Positions 1-6,665 of a stretch of 12,404 bases of DNA are shown in pieces. Below the pieces are notes generated by a model. The model ran no database searches, had not been told where the DNA came from, and was given only the letters and a program-made list of their open reading frames with translations. The DNA is from JBGPRB01 sp964422155 (GTDB lineage: Bacteria; Chloroflexota; Dehalococcoidia; Dehalococcoidales; RBG-16-60-22), in the NCBI GenBank assembly GCA_964422155.1, contig CAYQZZ010000059.1, forward strand, positions 1-12,404. Reading direction: 5' to 3'. Both the position numbers and the translations under genes were made by a program. The number at the start of each line of letters is the position of its first letter. Position 1 is the first letter of the stretch.

Positions 1-1220
1 CGGACATTATAGATGGCTTGAATCTCATCGGAGACCGGCGTCCCACCCCCCGCCGAGTATTCAATGTGTAGTTTTACGGCGTGCAAAGCCCATCCATCTC
101 GGCTATAGGCACGCATATAAGCATTGTTGGCACTCCCATCATCCTTGTGAAATACTTGAACGTTGGAGTTGCTCAGGTCATAGGCATCTACAAGTTGCTT
201 CATCGGTACGGCAAGTGACGGCGAAGATTGTTCACCGTTTGCCGGTGCACCATCCCAATCTACACCCGATGTTAACGACCTTGCGAAAAAGTCGTCGTAG
301 TCAGCCACCACCGAGGGACTCAATGCCAATTCAAAATATATCTTTGTTAGGGGACTACCAGAACAGGCACTGAAGTATGGAATATAAGTACAAGCGTCAA
401 TGGTTGAACCCTGGGGTATCGTTATGGCAGTAAAGAGGGCGAAATTATGATATATTACATTGCTAGATACTGCACCTTTACCAACGTATTGCCAACCTGC
501 GGAATTAGTAAAAGTGGCTGGCTCTGCTACATAACCATCGTTCACGTTAGCATTAACTTGCACATCAATGGCATCCATGAGAGTCACAGGGAACTTTAGG
601 CCCGTCAAGTCAAAGCCAAGCTCAAGCTGTCCATCCTTATATGTCCACTCAAGCCGTCTTTCAACGCCAAGAGCATCAACGACATAGCCAGGTACAATGC
701 CAAGACCACTCTTTGAGGACAAAAGAGCGGTTATATCAAGATTGGAGTCCACAGCTAAAGTCAGGCGGTTGATAGTCTTACTGGCTACTACAGGCGCAGA
801 GTTCAATTCAAGGGGCAGGTACATCCCCGTGTTGGTGAACTGGAAGTTTACCGAACCGTAAGAAGTGGGCATGGCTATCTTTGTAGCCAGCGATTGCCCG
901 TCCAGTTTAGACGGTAGGCTGACTATATTCTTGGTCAGACCGCTAAATAGGGCTATCGAGGGCAGCCGGATATACTTGCTCCGTTCATACTTGTCAGGGC
1001 AGAATAGTCTGTCGCCATTGTCCTTGACCTCAGCATAGTAAGGGGCACCTTCAACATGCCAACCATCTAAATCTCTGACAAGTCTTGGCTTTATATCCTG
1101 CCAACCAAGCACAGGGTCAAACATCTGGACAGCGCCGATGAAACCGTCAATGGCAAATCTGCGTCTGCCGTCCTTAGCTCTCATCAATTCGATTGTCTTG
1201 GAGTTTTTGAGTTCTAGCAT
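1..1220 (-). CDS. Probable phage structural protein, function unknown (partial, C-terminus outside window)
   Basis: My own translation from the ATG at 1220-1218 stays open for 406 codons to the window edge, so the gene is 3'-truncated. I do not recognise the family. The protein has no signal peptide or obvious membrane segment. It is rich in Thr, Ser, Gly, Asn and aromatic residues in alternating stretches typical of beta-rich virion proteins. A segment near residues 350-395 (DWDG, then NGEQSSPS, then SRDGWALHAVKLHIEY) precedes a Gly-rich GGGTP linker near the edge, which may introduce a further domain. The start is supported by an AAGGAGA site (1233-1239, 12 nt away) and a TAATG junction where its ATG overlaps the stop of the previous gene by one base, implying coupled translation. 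Position after the head genes suggests a tail, baseplate or outer virion component. That role is inference. Confidence 0.75.
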   Translation of the reverse strand, partial: MLELKNSKTIELMRAKDGRRRFAIDGFIGAVQMFDPVLGWQDIKPRLVRDLDGWHVEGAPYYAEVKDNGDRLFCPDKYERSKYIRLPSIALFSGLTKNIVSLPSKLDGQSLATKIAMPTSYGSVNFQFTNTGMYLPLELNSAPVVASKTINRLTLAVDSNLDITALLSSKSGLGIVPGYVVDALGVERRLEWTYKDGQLELGFDLTGLKFPVTLMDAIDVQVNANVNDGYVAEPATFTNSAGWQYVGKGAVSSNVIYHNFALFTAITIPQGSTIDACTYIPYFSACSGSPLTKIYFELALSPSVVADYDDFFARSLTSGVDWDGAPANGEQSSPSLAVPMKQLVDAYDLSNSNVQVFHKDDGSANNAYMRAYSRDGWALHAVKLHIEYSAGGGTPVSDEIQAIYNV

Positions 1221-1765
1221 TAAGCGGCCGTATCTCCTTCACATTTTATTGTTACGCCGTCATTATCTACGGCTCCCGTATTCGCCGCGGTCCGCCGTAC
1301 CCAGATGGCGCGGCAATAGCCGGGGGCGATGTCACCCAGTGCAAGACCGGTGCCTTTGGTGACCGGGCTGCTGAACGAGCCCACGCCGGCACCCGGAGCG
1401 GTGCTCTCGTCGGCGATTTCGTCGGCCTGTGCGTTTGAATCCCCTATGGCAGAATCAGGAAGGTCATCAATCGCGATGGCGGCGGCTGCCCCTCCCGATA
1501 CTTCGGCGCTCAGCCAGGCTACCACGCTTGTCCACGTCAGCGTCGCATGGGCATTGTGGACGAATATGCACCGGTACTCCACATCGGAGGCAGCATTTTC
1601 ATCGCCCGACACATCATCGAAAAGATTATTCAGAGTGGCATCGGTGATTTCCGTCGTGGAGATATACTTCCCGAGCGAACCTGCCGGCGTTCCTGAGACG
1701 CTATTGCCCGCCGAGCCGGTCTTGACAGATAGTTTGAACTTGATATCTGACGCTGCTATAGCCAT
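1220..1765 (-). CDS. Probable phage virion structural protein, 181 aa
   Basis: This is a soluble 181-residue protein with no membrane segment, rich in Ala, Gly, Thr, Ser and Asp. The composition suits a secreted-like or virion beta-sandwich protein. The central stretch VEYRCIFVHNAHATLTW, followed by an Ala/Gly-rich acidic region, resembles uncharacterised virion-associated proteins I have seen in phage head-tail regions, but I cannot name a family. The start is clear: AGGAGG at 1771-1776 with a 5-nt spacer before ATG. Its TAA overlaps the ATG of the next gene by one base (TAATG), so the two products are probably made in a fixed ratio. It could be a head-tail joining, major tail or decoration protein. 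Sequence alone does not decide. Confidence 0.8.
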   Translation of the reverse strand: MAIAASDIKFKLSVKTGSAGNSVSGTPAGSLGKYISTTEITDATLNNLFDDVSGDENAASDVEYRCIFVHNAHATLTWTSVVAWLSAEVSGGAAAAIAIDDLPDSAIGDSNAQADEIADESTAPGAGVGSFSSPVTKGTGLALGDIAPGYCRAIWVRRTAANTGAVDNDGVTIKCEGDTAA

Positions 1766-1797
1766 ATTAGCCTCCTGATTTTAATATCACCGCCATG

Positions 1798-1989
1798 TTA
1801 TCTCCGCTTGGGCTTTTTTATCATGGCATTCTCTCGCGGCTCTTTCGTTGCCGTCTCGATTTCGTTTCCTTCTACCGGCACGACGATATTGCTTGATATA
1901 AGTATCCGTGCCTCATCCTCCGGTTTCTCCACCACCTTCCCCGTCATTTCCACCCCATCGATGCGATAGTTCAAATACCTGACTTTCAT
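1798..1989 (-). CDS. Small hypothetical protein, 63 aa
   Basis: This short charged protein begins MKVRYLNYRIDGVEM and ends in a basic tail (KKPKRR). It has no membrane segment, Cys or recognisable motif. Translation is credible because AGGAGG at 1995-2000 sits 5 nt before the ATG. The gene lies between the radical SAM gene and the 181-aa structural gene, 32 nt before the latter, and probably belongs to the same late transcript. Its leader contains a stem-loop whose loop is complementary to this gene's own ribosome binding site (see the separate entry), so its translation may be controlled. A small head-completion or virion accessory role is possible. I considered a peptide substrate of the neighbouring radical SAM enzyme, but nothing in the sequence supports it. 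Confidence 0.65.
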   Translation of the reverse strand: MKVRYLNYRIDGVEMTGKVVEKPEDEARILISSNIVVPVEGNEIETATKEPRENAMIKKPKRR

Positions 1990-1994
1990 GTTAC

Positions 1995-2045
1995 CCTCCT
2001 TTATGCGATGCCCAGCGAGCTTAAGGAGGAACTCTACTGGGCATC
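1995..2045 (-). promoter_or_regulatory. Candidate RNA switch: anti-Shine-Dalgarno hairpin / pseudoknot leader
   Basis: Read on the minus strand, GATGCCCAG (2045-2037) pairs perfectly with CTGGGCATC (2015-2007). Inside, GAG/CTC and TT/AA can also pair around small bulges, leaving a loop of CCTCCTT (2029-2023). That loop is perfectly complementary over 7 bases to AAGGAGG (2001-1995), the ribosome binding site of the 63-aa gene. Helix arms interleave (stem, loop, stem, then site), which is H-type pseudoknot topology. If formed, it would hide the ribosome binding site. The pairing is seen directly. Regulatory function is inference, and no known riboswitch class is claimed. Confidence 0.5.
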
Positions 2046-2054
2046 ATTGGAACA

Positions 2055-2089
2055 AATTCCCGCCTTGCCGAAGGGCGGGCTCCTTTTAT
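2055..2089 (-). terminator. Hairpin after the radical SAM gene, possible weak terminator
   Basis: CCCGCC (2059-2064) pairs with GGCGGG (2074-2079) around a loop containing TTCGG on the minus strand. The minus-strand transcript continues AATTTGTT, a poor U-tract, whereas the plus-strand side reads CTCCTTTTATTT, a better one. It lies just after the radical SAM stop codon and may end, stabilise or attenuate the enzyme cassette transcript, or block antisense transcription. Confidence 0.45.
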
Positions 2090-2878
2090 TTATCCCTGAG
2101 TGCAATGCTCGCAGAGTGGCATCTCCTGACCCCGATTCTGCTCATGCATCTCAAGATATTTCAAATGCTTTGGATTCTCCCAGGCCTCCCTGAGTGTAAT
2201 ATCATTCATGTTGCCGAAATTCACATCGCCGAAGGCATCGAAACAACATAGATTTACGCTCCCGTCTACCTGGATGCTTATTATCTCCGCCACTCTCGAG
2301 CAGTTCGTCGGCCGTCTCTTCCGGAAGGGGTAAATACGGCCTCCCCAGTTGTGCATTGTCAGTGCCGATGGCCTGGGTAGACTCGCCATGGCATTGACCT
2401 CATCGATGGTCATAGTCGGTATCCAGACCGCCGTCGTATTCAAGAGGATGCCCAACCTGTCGGCGCTTATGGCCATCTCGACAACCTCATAGAAGTCATC
2501 CAAATCCATCAGCTCATATCTTATCTCACGCGTCGGCCCATTCACCGATATCGATAGCTCGATTCTTCCCAGCCTCGCTAACTCTTCCATGATAGATTCA
2601 CTAAGAAGGCTGCCGTTGGTAAAAATCCTGATAACTGTTTCCGGCTGGAGTTTCCATCTGGCATAACTGATTCGCTCCATGATGGCCGGGTCGCAGAAAG
2701 GTTCCCCCGTAAGCATCGGGATAAAATACTTGAGCGGATATTGCGATGCGTCATCGACTATCTTCCTGTAAAGTCCCTCATCCATATGGGCGAATTTTTC
2801 AAATTTCTCGTGGGGACAGAAGAAACATCGAGAGTTACAGTAGGTCGTCGTCTCAACCTGCACCGTCTCAAATATCAT
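2090..2878 (-). CDS. Radical SAM enzyme with SPASM-type C-terminus, 262 aa
   Basis: The N-terminus holds the radical SAM motif CX3CX2C (C14, C18, C21, in CNSRCFFC), which binds the 4Fe-4S cluster that cleaves S-adenosylmethionine. TGEPF follows at the place of the usual SAM-binding GGE-like motif. The C-terminus looks like a SPASM/twitch domain for an auxiliary Fe-S cluster: C193, a CC pair at 211-212 after DGSVN, then a GNM-x-DITLREAW stretch, and CEHC (C256, C259). SPASM enzymes modify peptides, proteins or sugars. I chose the ATG at 2878 rather than an in-frame ATG at 2917 because GAGG (2883-2886) precedes it and it overlaps the previous stop as ATGA. This implies translational coupling to the methyltransferase-glycosyltransferase gene. 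Such an enzyme is unusual in a head-gene cluster and its substrate is unknown. Confidence 0.88.
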   Translation of the reverse strand: MIFETVQVETTTYCNSRCFFCPHEKFEKFAHMDEGLYRKIVDDASQYPLKYFIPMLTGEPFCDPAIMERISYARWKLQPETVIRIFTNGSLLSESIMEELARLGRIELSISVNGPTREIRYELMDLDDFYEVVEMAISADRLGILLNTTAVWIPTMTIDEVNAMASLPRPSALTMHNWGGRIYPFRKRRPTNCSRVAEIISIQVDGSVNLCCFDAFGDVNFGNMNDITLREAWENPKHLKYLEMHEQNRGQEMPLCEHCTQG

Positions 2879-4230
2879 ACTTCCTCTTCGAACGGCCAGG
2901 GCTCCTTCATCGACCATATCCAGAAATGCTTGGCGCTGCGGTTATATTCTGAAATATGCCCGCAGATGACGGACGGGTCGCCGTAAATCTTGAACCCCGC
3001 CGCCTGAGCTTTCCGGCAGAAATCAAAATCTTCACCTGATTGTAAACCCTCGCTGCACTTGAACCATGGCTCGCCTATAGCGTCGAAGACCCGGCGGTGG
3101 ACGAGCAGACAGCCCGCCGATACCCCGTCGCATTCGAGCAGCCCCGGCCCGGGCGGCAGCACCACGGCGCCATGGGGGGCATCCCACCACAAGTCTTTAT
3201 GCTTTTCGAGAAATTCCCCTACCTCCATTGTCAGCGGCTGGTAGTATTTCCCCTTGTCCTGCTCGTACCTGTATTTGTAGAACATCGGTATCGGTTCGCC
3301 AGCCCGCTTGAATACCAGCCCCGCCACGATTTCTTTGTTCCAGGAAAGCAGCCGGGCGGCTGCCCCGGGTGGAAATGTTTGGTCCGAGTCCATGAAAAAT
3401 AGCCAGTCACGGTCGAGCTTCTTCACTATCTCGTTCCTGGCTACGTCGACCGGTTTGCCTTCGACCGTCGTGACCGTGGTACCTACCGGGAACTCCATAT
3501 CCATGATGCGCCGGAAGACCTCGTTGTGGATGCTGTAAGCCCGTATGGGTATGCCGAGCATTACCCCCTTGGTCGCCTTCTTTTTGGTATAATCGCCGTT
3601 CGGCAACAGCGTGAACCCGATTTCCTCCGCCAGCTTTCGGATGGTAGTAGCGTGGTCATAATGCATCGGGTAGGCGTTCTGCTGACCGAAGTTCGAACGG
3701 CTATAGAGGAAGCCATCCTTGGTCAGCATGTTAAATATTTCTTTCATCAGCGGCCGCAGGTCATCCGGGTGGATATGCTCGAGCGTATCGATGGCCACCA
3801 CGATATCGAAGTCCTTCAGCCCGTTCAGGCTCTCGACTATCTCGATGGGAAGCATCCGGTCGGTGAATCTCTGTTTGGCGAATTCCCGGTTCTTTTCGTT
3901 GATGTCATAATAGGTGACCCGGTTGCCGTTAAGCGCCAGGCTGATGCACAGCGACCCTATTCCTGCCCCGATTTCCAGGATTTTCTTTTCCCGGTAGACG
4001 AGTAGGGGCCGGATGTTTTCATAAAATGTCTTGCTCTGATTCCAGCTCGTCAGCTCATAAAGATAGTTGTCCGTGGTCCGGTAGAACTCCCGGACTTCCT
4101 CCGCCGTGCCGTGCGGCGCCGCTTCCCAGTCGGCGGCCATCTTTTTCACGGAATATTCCTTGACCTTCCGGGCGGTTTCTTCCTCGCTGGTCCCGAGGAA
4201 CCTGGCGAGTTCCTTGATAATCGTTTCCAA
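2875..4230 (-). CDS. SAM methyltransferase - glycosyltransferase (GT-A) fusion, 451 aa
   Basis: Two enzymes appear in one chain. The N-terminal half is a class I SAM-dependent methyltransferase: motif I ILEIGAGIGS (about 84-93), an acidic residue after beta-2 (YYDIN, D109), and DIVVAIDTLEH (about 142-152). The C-terminal half resembles a GT-A glycosyltransferase: RDWLFFMDSDQ with a metal-binding DSD (281-283), SAGCLLVHRRVFD, then GEDFDFCRKAQAAG (from about 399) and a GH motif near 424-425. Acceptor and sugar donor cannot be read. I place the start at TTG 4230 because AGGAGG (4237-4242) lies 6 nt upstream. The longer ATG reading (4290) would put that site and a 9-bp hairpin inside the coding region. 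The stop overlaps the radical SAM start (ATGA), so the two probably act in one pathway modifying virion protein, glycan or DNA. Confidence 0.83.
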   Translation of the reverse strand: METIIKELARFLGTSEEETARKVKEYSVKKMAADWEAAPHGTAEEVREFYRTTDNYLYELTSWNQSKTFYENIRPLLVYREKKILEIGAGIGSLCISLALNGNRVTYYDINEKNREFAKQRFTDRMLPIEIVESLNGLKDFDIVVAIDTLEHIHPDDLRPLMKEIFNMLTKDGFLYSRSNFGQQNAYPMHYDHATTIRKLAEEIGFTLLPNGDYTKKKATKGVMLGIPIRAYSIHNEVFRRIMDMEFPVGTTVTTVEGKPVDVARNEIVKKLDRDWLFFMDSDQTFPPGAAARLLSWNKEIVAGLVFKRAGEPIPMFYKYRYEQDKGKYYQPLTMEVGEFLEKHKDLWWDAPHGAVVLPPGPGLLECDGVSAGCLLVHRRVFDAIGEPWFKCSEGLQSGEDFDFCRKAQAAGFKIYGDPSVICGHISEYNRSAKHFWIWSMKEPWPFEEEV

Positions 4231-4236
4231 AATTCT

Positions 4237-4242
4237 CCTCCT
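4237..4242 (-). promoter_or_regulatory. Ribosome binding site deciding a TTG start
   Basis: AGGAGG sits 6 nt before TTG at 4230 and lies inside the longer ATG-initiated reading frame. This favours the TTG start of the methyltransferase-glycosyltransferase gene. Confidence 0.7.
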
Positions 4243-4252
4243 TTTAATTAGC

Positions 4253-4277
4253 GGGGAGGGGATAGGCTCCCCTCCCC
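4253..4277. terminator. Strong intergenic hairpin before the enzyme cassette
   Basis: GGGGAGGGG (4253-4261) and CCCCTCCCC (4269-4277) are perfect inverted repeats, with one further A-T pair closing the loop. The U-tract is on the plus-strand side (ACTTTTT), so as a classic terminator it reads plus-ward, where I see no gene. On the minus strand it would be a strong mRNA hairpin between the head gene and the TTG-started fusion gene. It could act as attenuator, RNA-processing barrier or remnant of an insertion boundary. Confidence 0.55.
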
Positions 4278-4307
4278 ACTTTTTCCCCATTTTGCTTCGG
4301 CTCAGGT

Positions 4308-4703
4308 TTACTGGACTGCGGCGAACCTCGGGTTGAACCGGAGATTGACAGCGGCGATATTGCTCACCGTCCCTACAGGCGTCAGTTCCACCCGCAGGTA
4401 CCGGTAGCCGGCTGTCATCTGCTCCGCCCTCACTTCGACGGTATCCACTCCATCCGCGGCCGTGGTGCTGGCGATGGTCACCGTCGCCAGGTATGTATCG
4501 GAATAGGTCGAGTTGTCCGTGCTCTCCGCGATGACCGCCGTCAGAGCCCCGGAATACTGGGTGGCGGCCGCCAGCATGACCACGGCCACATAGTTGCGGA
4601 ATTTGGCCATGTCCACGCCGGTGCCGGCATTCTCGGCGGCCGTTGAAGCTTTAGGCTTAACCGCCACCGTTTCGAGTACATTGTTTTCGAATTTGTGAAT
4701 CAT
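4308..4703 (-). CDS. Probable head-associated structural protein, 131 aa
   Basis: The protein has 131 residues and no membrane segment. Its first half is Ala/Thr-rich (MAKFRNYVAVVMLAAATQ) and its second half is Thr/Val-rich with regular beta character (SDTYLATVTIAS, YRYLRVELTP). The ribosome binding site is AGGAGG (4714-4719) with a 10-nt spacer. The gene begins 40 nt after the major capsid gene, where HK97-like phages often carry a decoration protein or a head-completion protein. I do not recognise a named family, and beta content plus position are the only basis for calling it structural. It precedes a strong hairpin and the enzyme cassette, so it may be the last gene of the head operon proper. 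Confidence 0.72.
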   Translation of the reverse strand: MIHKFENNVLETVAVKPKASTAAENAGTGVDMAKFRNYVAVVMLAAATQYSGALTAVIAESTDNSTYSDTYLATVTIASTTAADGVDTVEVRAEQMTAGYRYLRVELTPVGTVSNIAAVNLRFNPRFAAVQ

Positions 4704-4743
4704 TTCTGATTTTCCTCCTGAATTATTCGGATGCTACGCCGGC

Positions 4744-6018
4744 TTAGTCGCCGCCGTTGGTCGTGCTGTGCAGCGTCACGAAGGGGCTCAACGTCGACCC
4801 GTTGGCCGGAGTGAATGCGCTATCGACCCAGGGCTGTCCGTCAAGTCTCTTGATGAACCGCCAGGCCGTCTCATTGGTTGTGAACCGGATGTGCTCGGAA
4901 GTAGCGATGGAGATGGGCTCCCTGTCGCCGATGAGATAATAGGAAAGGTCGGCGAAGATGATGTCTCCCGCCGTCCCCAGCGCCGGGCATTTCTCGGTGA
5001 AGAATATCGGGCGCCCGAGCAGAGTGGCCGGTATGGGCCGTGTCAGGTCGGCGATGCCGTTGGAGAGCCAGGTAAGGTAAGTGCTGCCCAGCGCCACGAG
5101 CTGCTTCAGGACACCCTGGTTGGCAATCCAGATGCCGCGGCCGAGACTCTGGGGCAATACCCTCCCCATTATCGAGGCCAGGTCGGCGATGGCGACGGTG
5201 CTGGCCGCGCTGCGGTTTACTGACAGCAGCGCTCCGGAATTCCTGATTCCCAGCGGTTTGCCCACGCCGTTCCCGCTGATAAAGGCGCTATCTTCGAACC
5301 AGCCGATGGTTCCGCCAAACATCCGCGGAAGCAGGGCGGCCAGACCAACCCCATTATCGGCGAGGAGCTGATTCGAGGCGTATGTGTAGCCGGTTAATGT
5401 CTTGGCAATCATTTTGACATTGCCGAAGGTCGGGTCGGTTTCTGCCAATTCAGCCTGTTCGCCCTTCCAGTATGCAATCATGCCGCCGTATAGAGAGGAT
5501 GCATGGCTGGTATCATTTATCTTGGGTATATCCTGTGTATCCGAGCTCATCGGGAAAGCCGTTGCCCCGTTGCCCCTGATAACTGCCGTTTCCAGGCTCT
5601 GCATCATGATTGTTTTCAGAAATTCAGTCGGTACCGTGAAACCTCCCGCGGTATCCGTGCCTTCGACCAGGCCGGTGCGCAGCTCCGCCAGGCGCTTGTC
5701 TTCGGGTTTATACCGGATGGTATAGAGGAACTCCCCGAAGCTGCGGAATTCGCTCTTTTTCGGCGTGGCGCCTCCGCCGTCGCCGGGGTCGGGCTTGTGG
5801 GGCACCATGTCGCGGACGTCCATGACCCCCTCGAGCTTCATATGCCGCTCTTCGTCTTTGGTGATGCCCTCGATTTTCCCCGTCAGTTCCTTGAACTTCC
5901 GCTCATCCTCATCACCCCAGGCGCGGCCTTCCTTCTCCACCTTGTCCAGGTAAACCTGCGCTTCCTCCACCAGGAGCGCCCGTTTCCTTCTTAGTTCGAG
6001 AATTTTATCCATTCCCAT
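4744..6018 (-). CDS. Major capsid protein, HK97 family
   Basis: This 424-aa protein has the HK97 (Phage_capsid) plan. An N-terminal, strongly charged, probably coiled-coil delta or scaffold region occupies about 1-70. A Gly/Pro linker (KPDPGDGGG, about 75-83) follows, then the motif GGFTVPTEF (125-133) at the start of the mature capsid fold. Later segments typical of the family include FEDSAFISGNG, GKPLGI, NQGVLKQLVAL, LGRPIFFTEKCP and FADLSYYLIGDR. In this family the delta region guides prohead assembly and is removed by the neighbouring protease, probably between about residues 85 and 120 here (inference). AGGAGG at 6028-6033 lies 9 nt before the first ATG; a second ATG two codons later is less well spaced. 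The gene starts 26 nt after the protease stop. About 300 copies or more would build the head. Confidence 0.95.
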   Translation of the reverse strand: MGMDKILELRRKRALLVEEAQVYLDKVEKEGRAWGDEDERKFKELTGKIEGITKDEERHMKLEGVMDVRDMVPHKPDPGDGGGATPKKSEFRSFGEFLYTIRYKPEDKRLAELRTGLVEGTDTAGGFTVPTEFLKTIMMQSLETAVIRGNGATAFPMSSDTQDIPKINDTSHASSLYGGMIAYWKGEQAELAETDPTFGNVKMIAKTLTGYTYASNQLLADNGVGLAALLPRMFGGTIGWFEDSAFISGNGVGKPLGIRNSGALLSVNRSAASTVAIADLASIMGRVLPQSLGRGIWIANQGVLKQLVALGSTYLTWLSNGIADLTRPIPATLLGRPIFFTEKCPALGTAGDIIFADLSYYLIGDREPISIATSEHIRFTTNETAWRFIKRLDGQPWVDSAFTPANGSTLSPFVTLHSTTNGGD

Positions 6019-6044
6019 TTAATTTTTCCTCCTGATTTTTTAGA

Positions 6045-6509
6045 TTATTGTTTTGCCAGTATTTCCAGCTGCCGCCTTGCTTCCGCCAGCCTATCAGTTG
6101 CGCCTGTCACGGCGTCCTGACCTCCAGCCGGTTCAGCCTCGGCAGGTATATAGCTCCGTATTTTATCGCCGGCTTCCGCCAGCATCTTTTTTTCTTCTTC
6201 GGTTAGCACCGCCCCGCCCTGCGCCCTGGTCACCACCCCGGCCAGCGCCTCGTAATCGATACCCGCCCTCTCCAGCGCCGCCCGTGCTTTCACATCCGTC
6301 TGCGGGTACGCCGGATAGGTCACCGGGCTCACGTCCCAGAGTCTGGCTTTCGCTACATAGCGGATTATCTTATGTTTCTCCCTATCCCACATCGCCATGA
6401 ACGCATCCCTCGCCTCGACGTCCTTCCCATCGACGTTCCACCTCTCCCCTTTCTTCCCTTCGATGTTGAAGGCGAAAGAGCACTGGCTGATGTCCTTCCG
6501 CCCGATGCT
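6045..6509 (-). CDS. HK97-type prohead protease, C-terminal fragment (5' end lost in assembly gap)
   Basis: The reading frame enters from the run of N at 6510 and gives about 154 residues. It opens with S-I-G-R-K-D-I then SQCSFAFNIEG. The S in the C-S-F position matches the catalytic Ser of the S78 prohead protease family (xSFxF). The stretch KARLWDVSPVTYPAYPQTDV is the family's conserved region. A charged helical tail follows. The catalytic His and the start codon must lie in the unsequenced gap. An internal ATG at 6398 is not a credible start because clear family sequence lies upstream of it. The enzyme would cleave the capsid delta region and itself during head maturation, consistent with its place between portal and capsid genes. 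The usual length of the family suggests roughly 50-100 residues are missing. Confidence 0.88.
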   Translation of the reverse strand, partial: SIGRKDISQCSFAFNIEGKKGERWNVDGKDVEARDAFMAMWDREKHKIIRYVAKARLWDVSPVTYPAYPQTDVKARAALERAGIDYEALAGVVTRAQGGAVLTEEEKKMLAEAGDKIRSYIPAEAEPAGGQDAVTGATDRLAEARRQLEILAKQ

Positions 6510-6609
6510 NNNNNNNNNNNNNNNNNNNNNNNNNNNNNNNNNNNNNNNNNNNNNNNNNNNNNNNNNNNNNNNNNNNNNNNNNNNNNNNNNNNNNNNNNNN
6601 NNNNNNNNN
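6510..6609. other. Assembly gap (100 N)
   Basis: The run is exactly 100 N, a length conventionally used for a gap of unknown size. The true distance is therefore unknown. It interrupts the prohead protease, and a whole small gene could also be hidden here. The 21 bases at 6616-6637 beside it form an imperfect hairpin (GGCTT and AAGCC arms), which may have contributed to the assembly break. Confidence 0.95.
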
Positions 6610-6640
6610 CCTTCAGGCTTCGTCTTCTGGACAAGCCAAA

Positions 6641-6665
6641 TAAAAAAGCCCCGATTAAATCGGGG
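6641..6665 (-). terminator. Rho-independent terminator after portal
   Basis: On the minus strand CCCCGATT, one base and AATCGGGG form a near-perfect palindrome, at least a 6-bp stem with a 5-nt loop. It is followed directly by CTTTTTTATTT. It lies 26 nt after the portal stop codon and would separate terS-terL-portal from protease-capsid unless read through. Confidence 0.85.

Noticed and set aside
1798..1989. 63-aa protein as a RiPP precursor for the radical SAM enzyme
   Set aside because: It has no leader-core layout, no Cys and no repeated modifiable core residues, and a terminator-like hairpin separates the two genes.
2008..2193. Plus-strand 61-aa frame starting MPSELKEELYW
   Set aside because: It has no ribosome binding site, overlaps the hairpins and the radical SAM gene antisense, and lies in an otherwise all-minus region.
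3526..4005. 159-aa plus-strand open frame opposite the fusion gene
   Set aside because: It is the antisense of a clear methyltransferase domain, has no ribosome binding site and no coherent motif.
5503..5994. 163-aa plus-strand open frame opposite the capsid gene
   Set aside because: It is antisense to the conserved HK97 capsid sequence, a codon-bias shadow.
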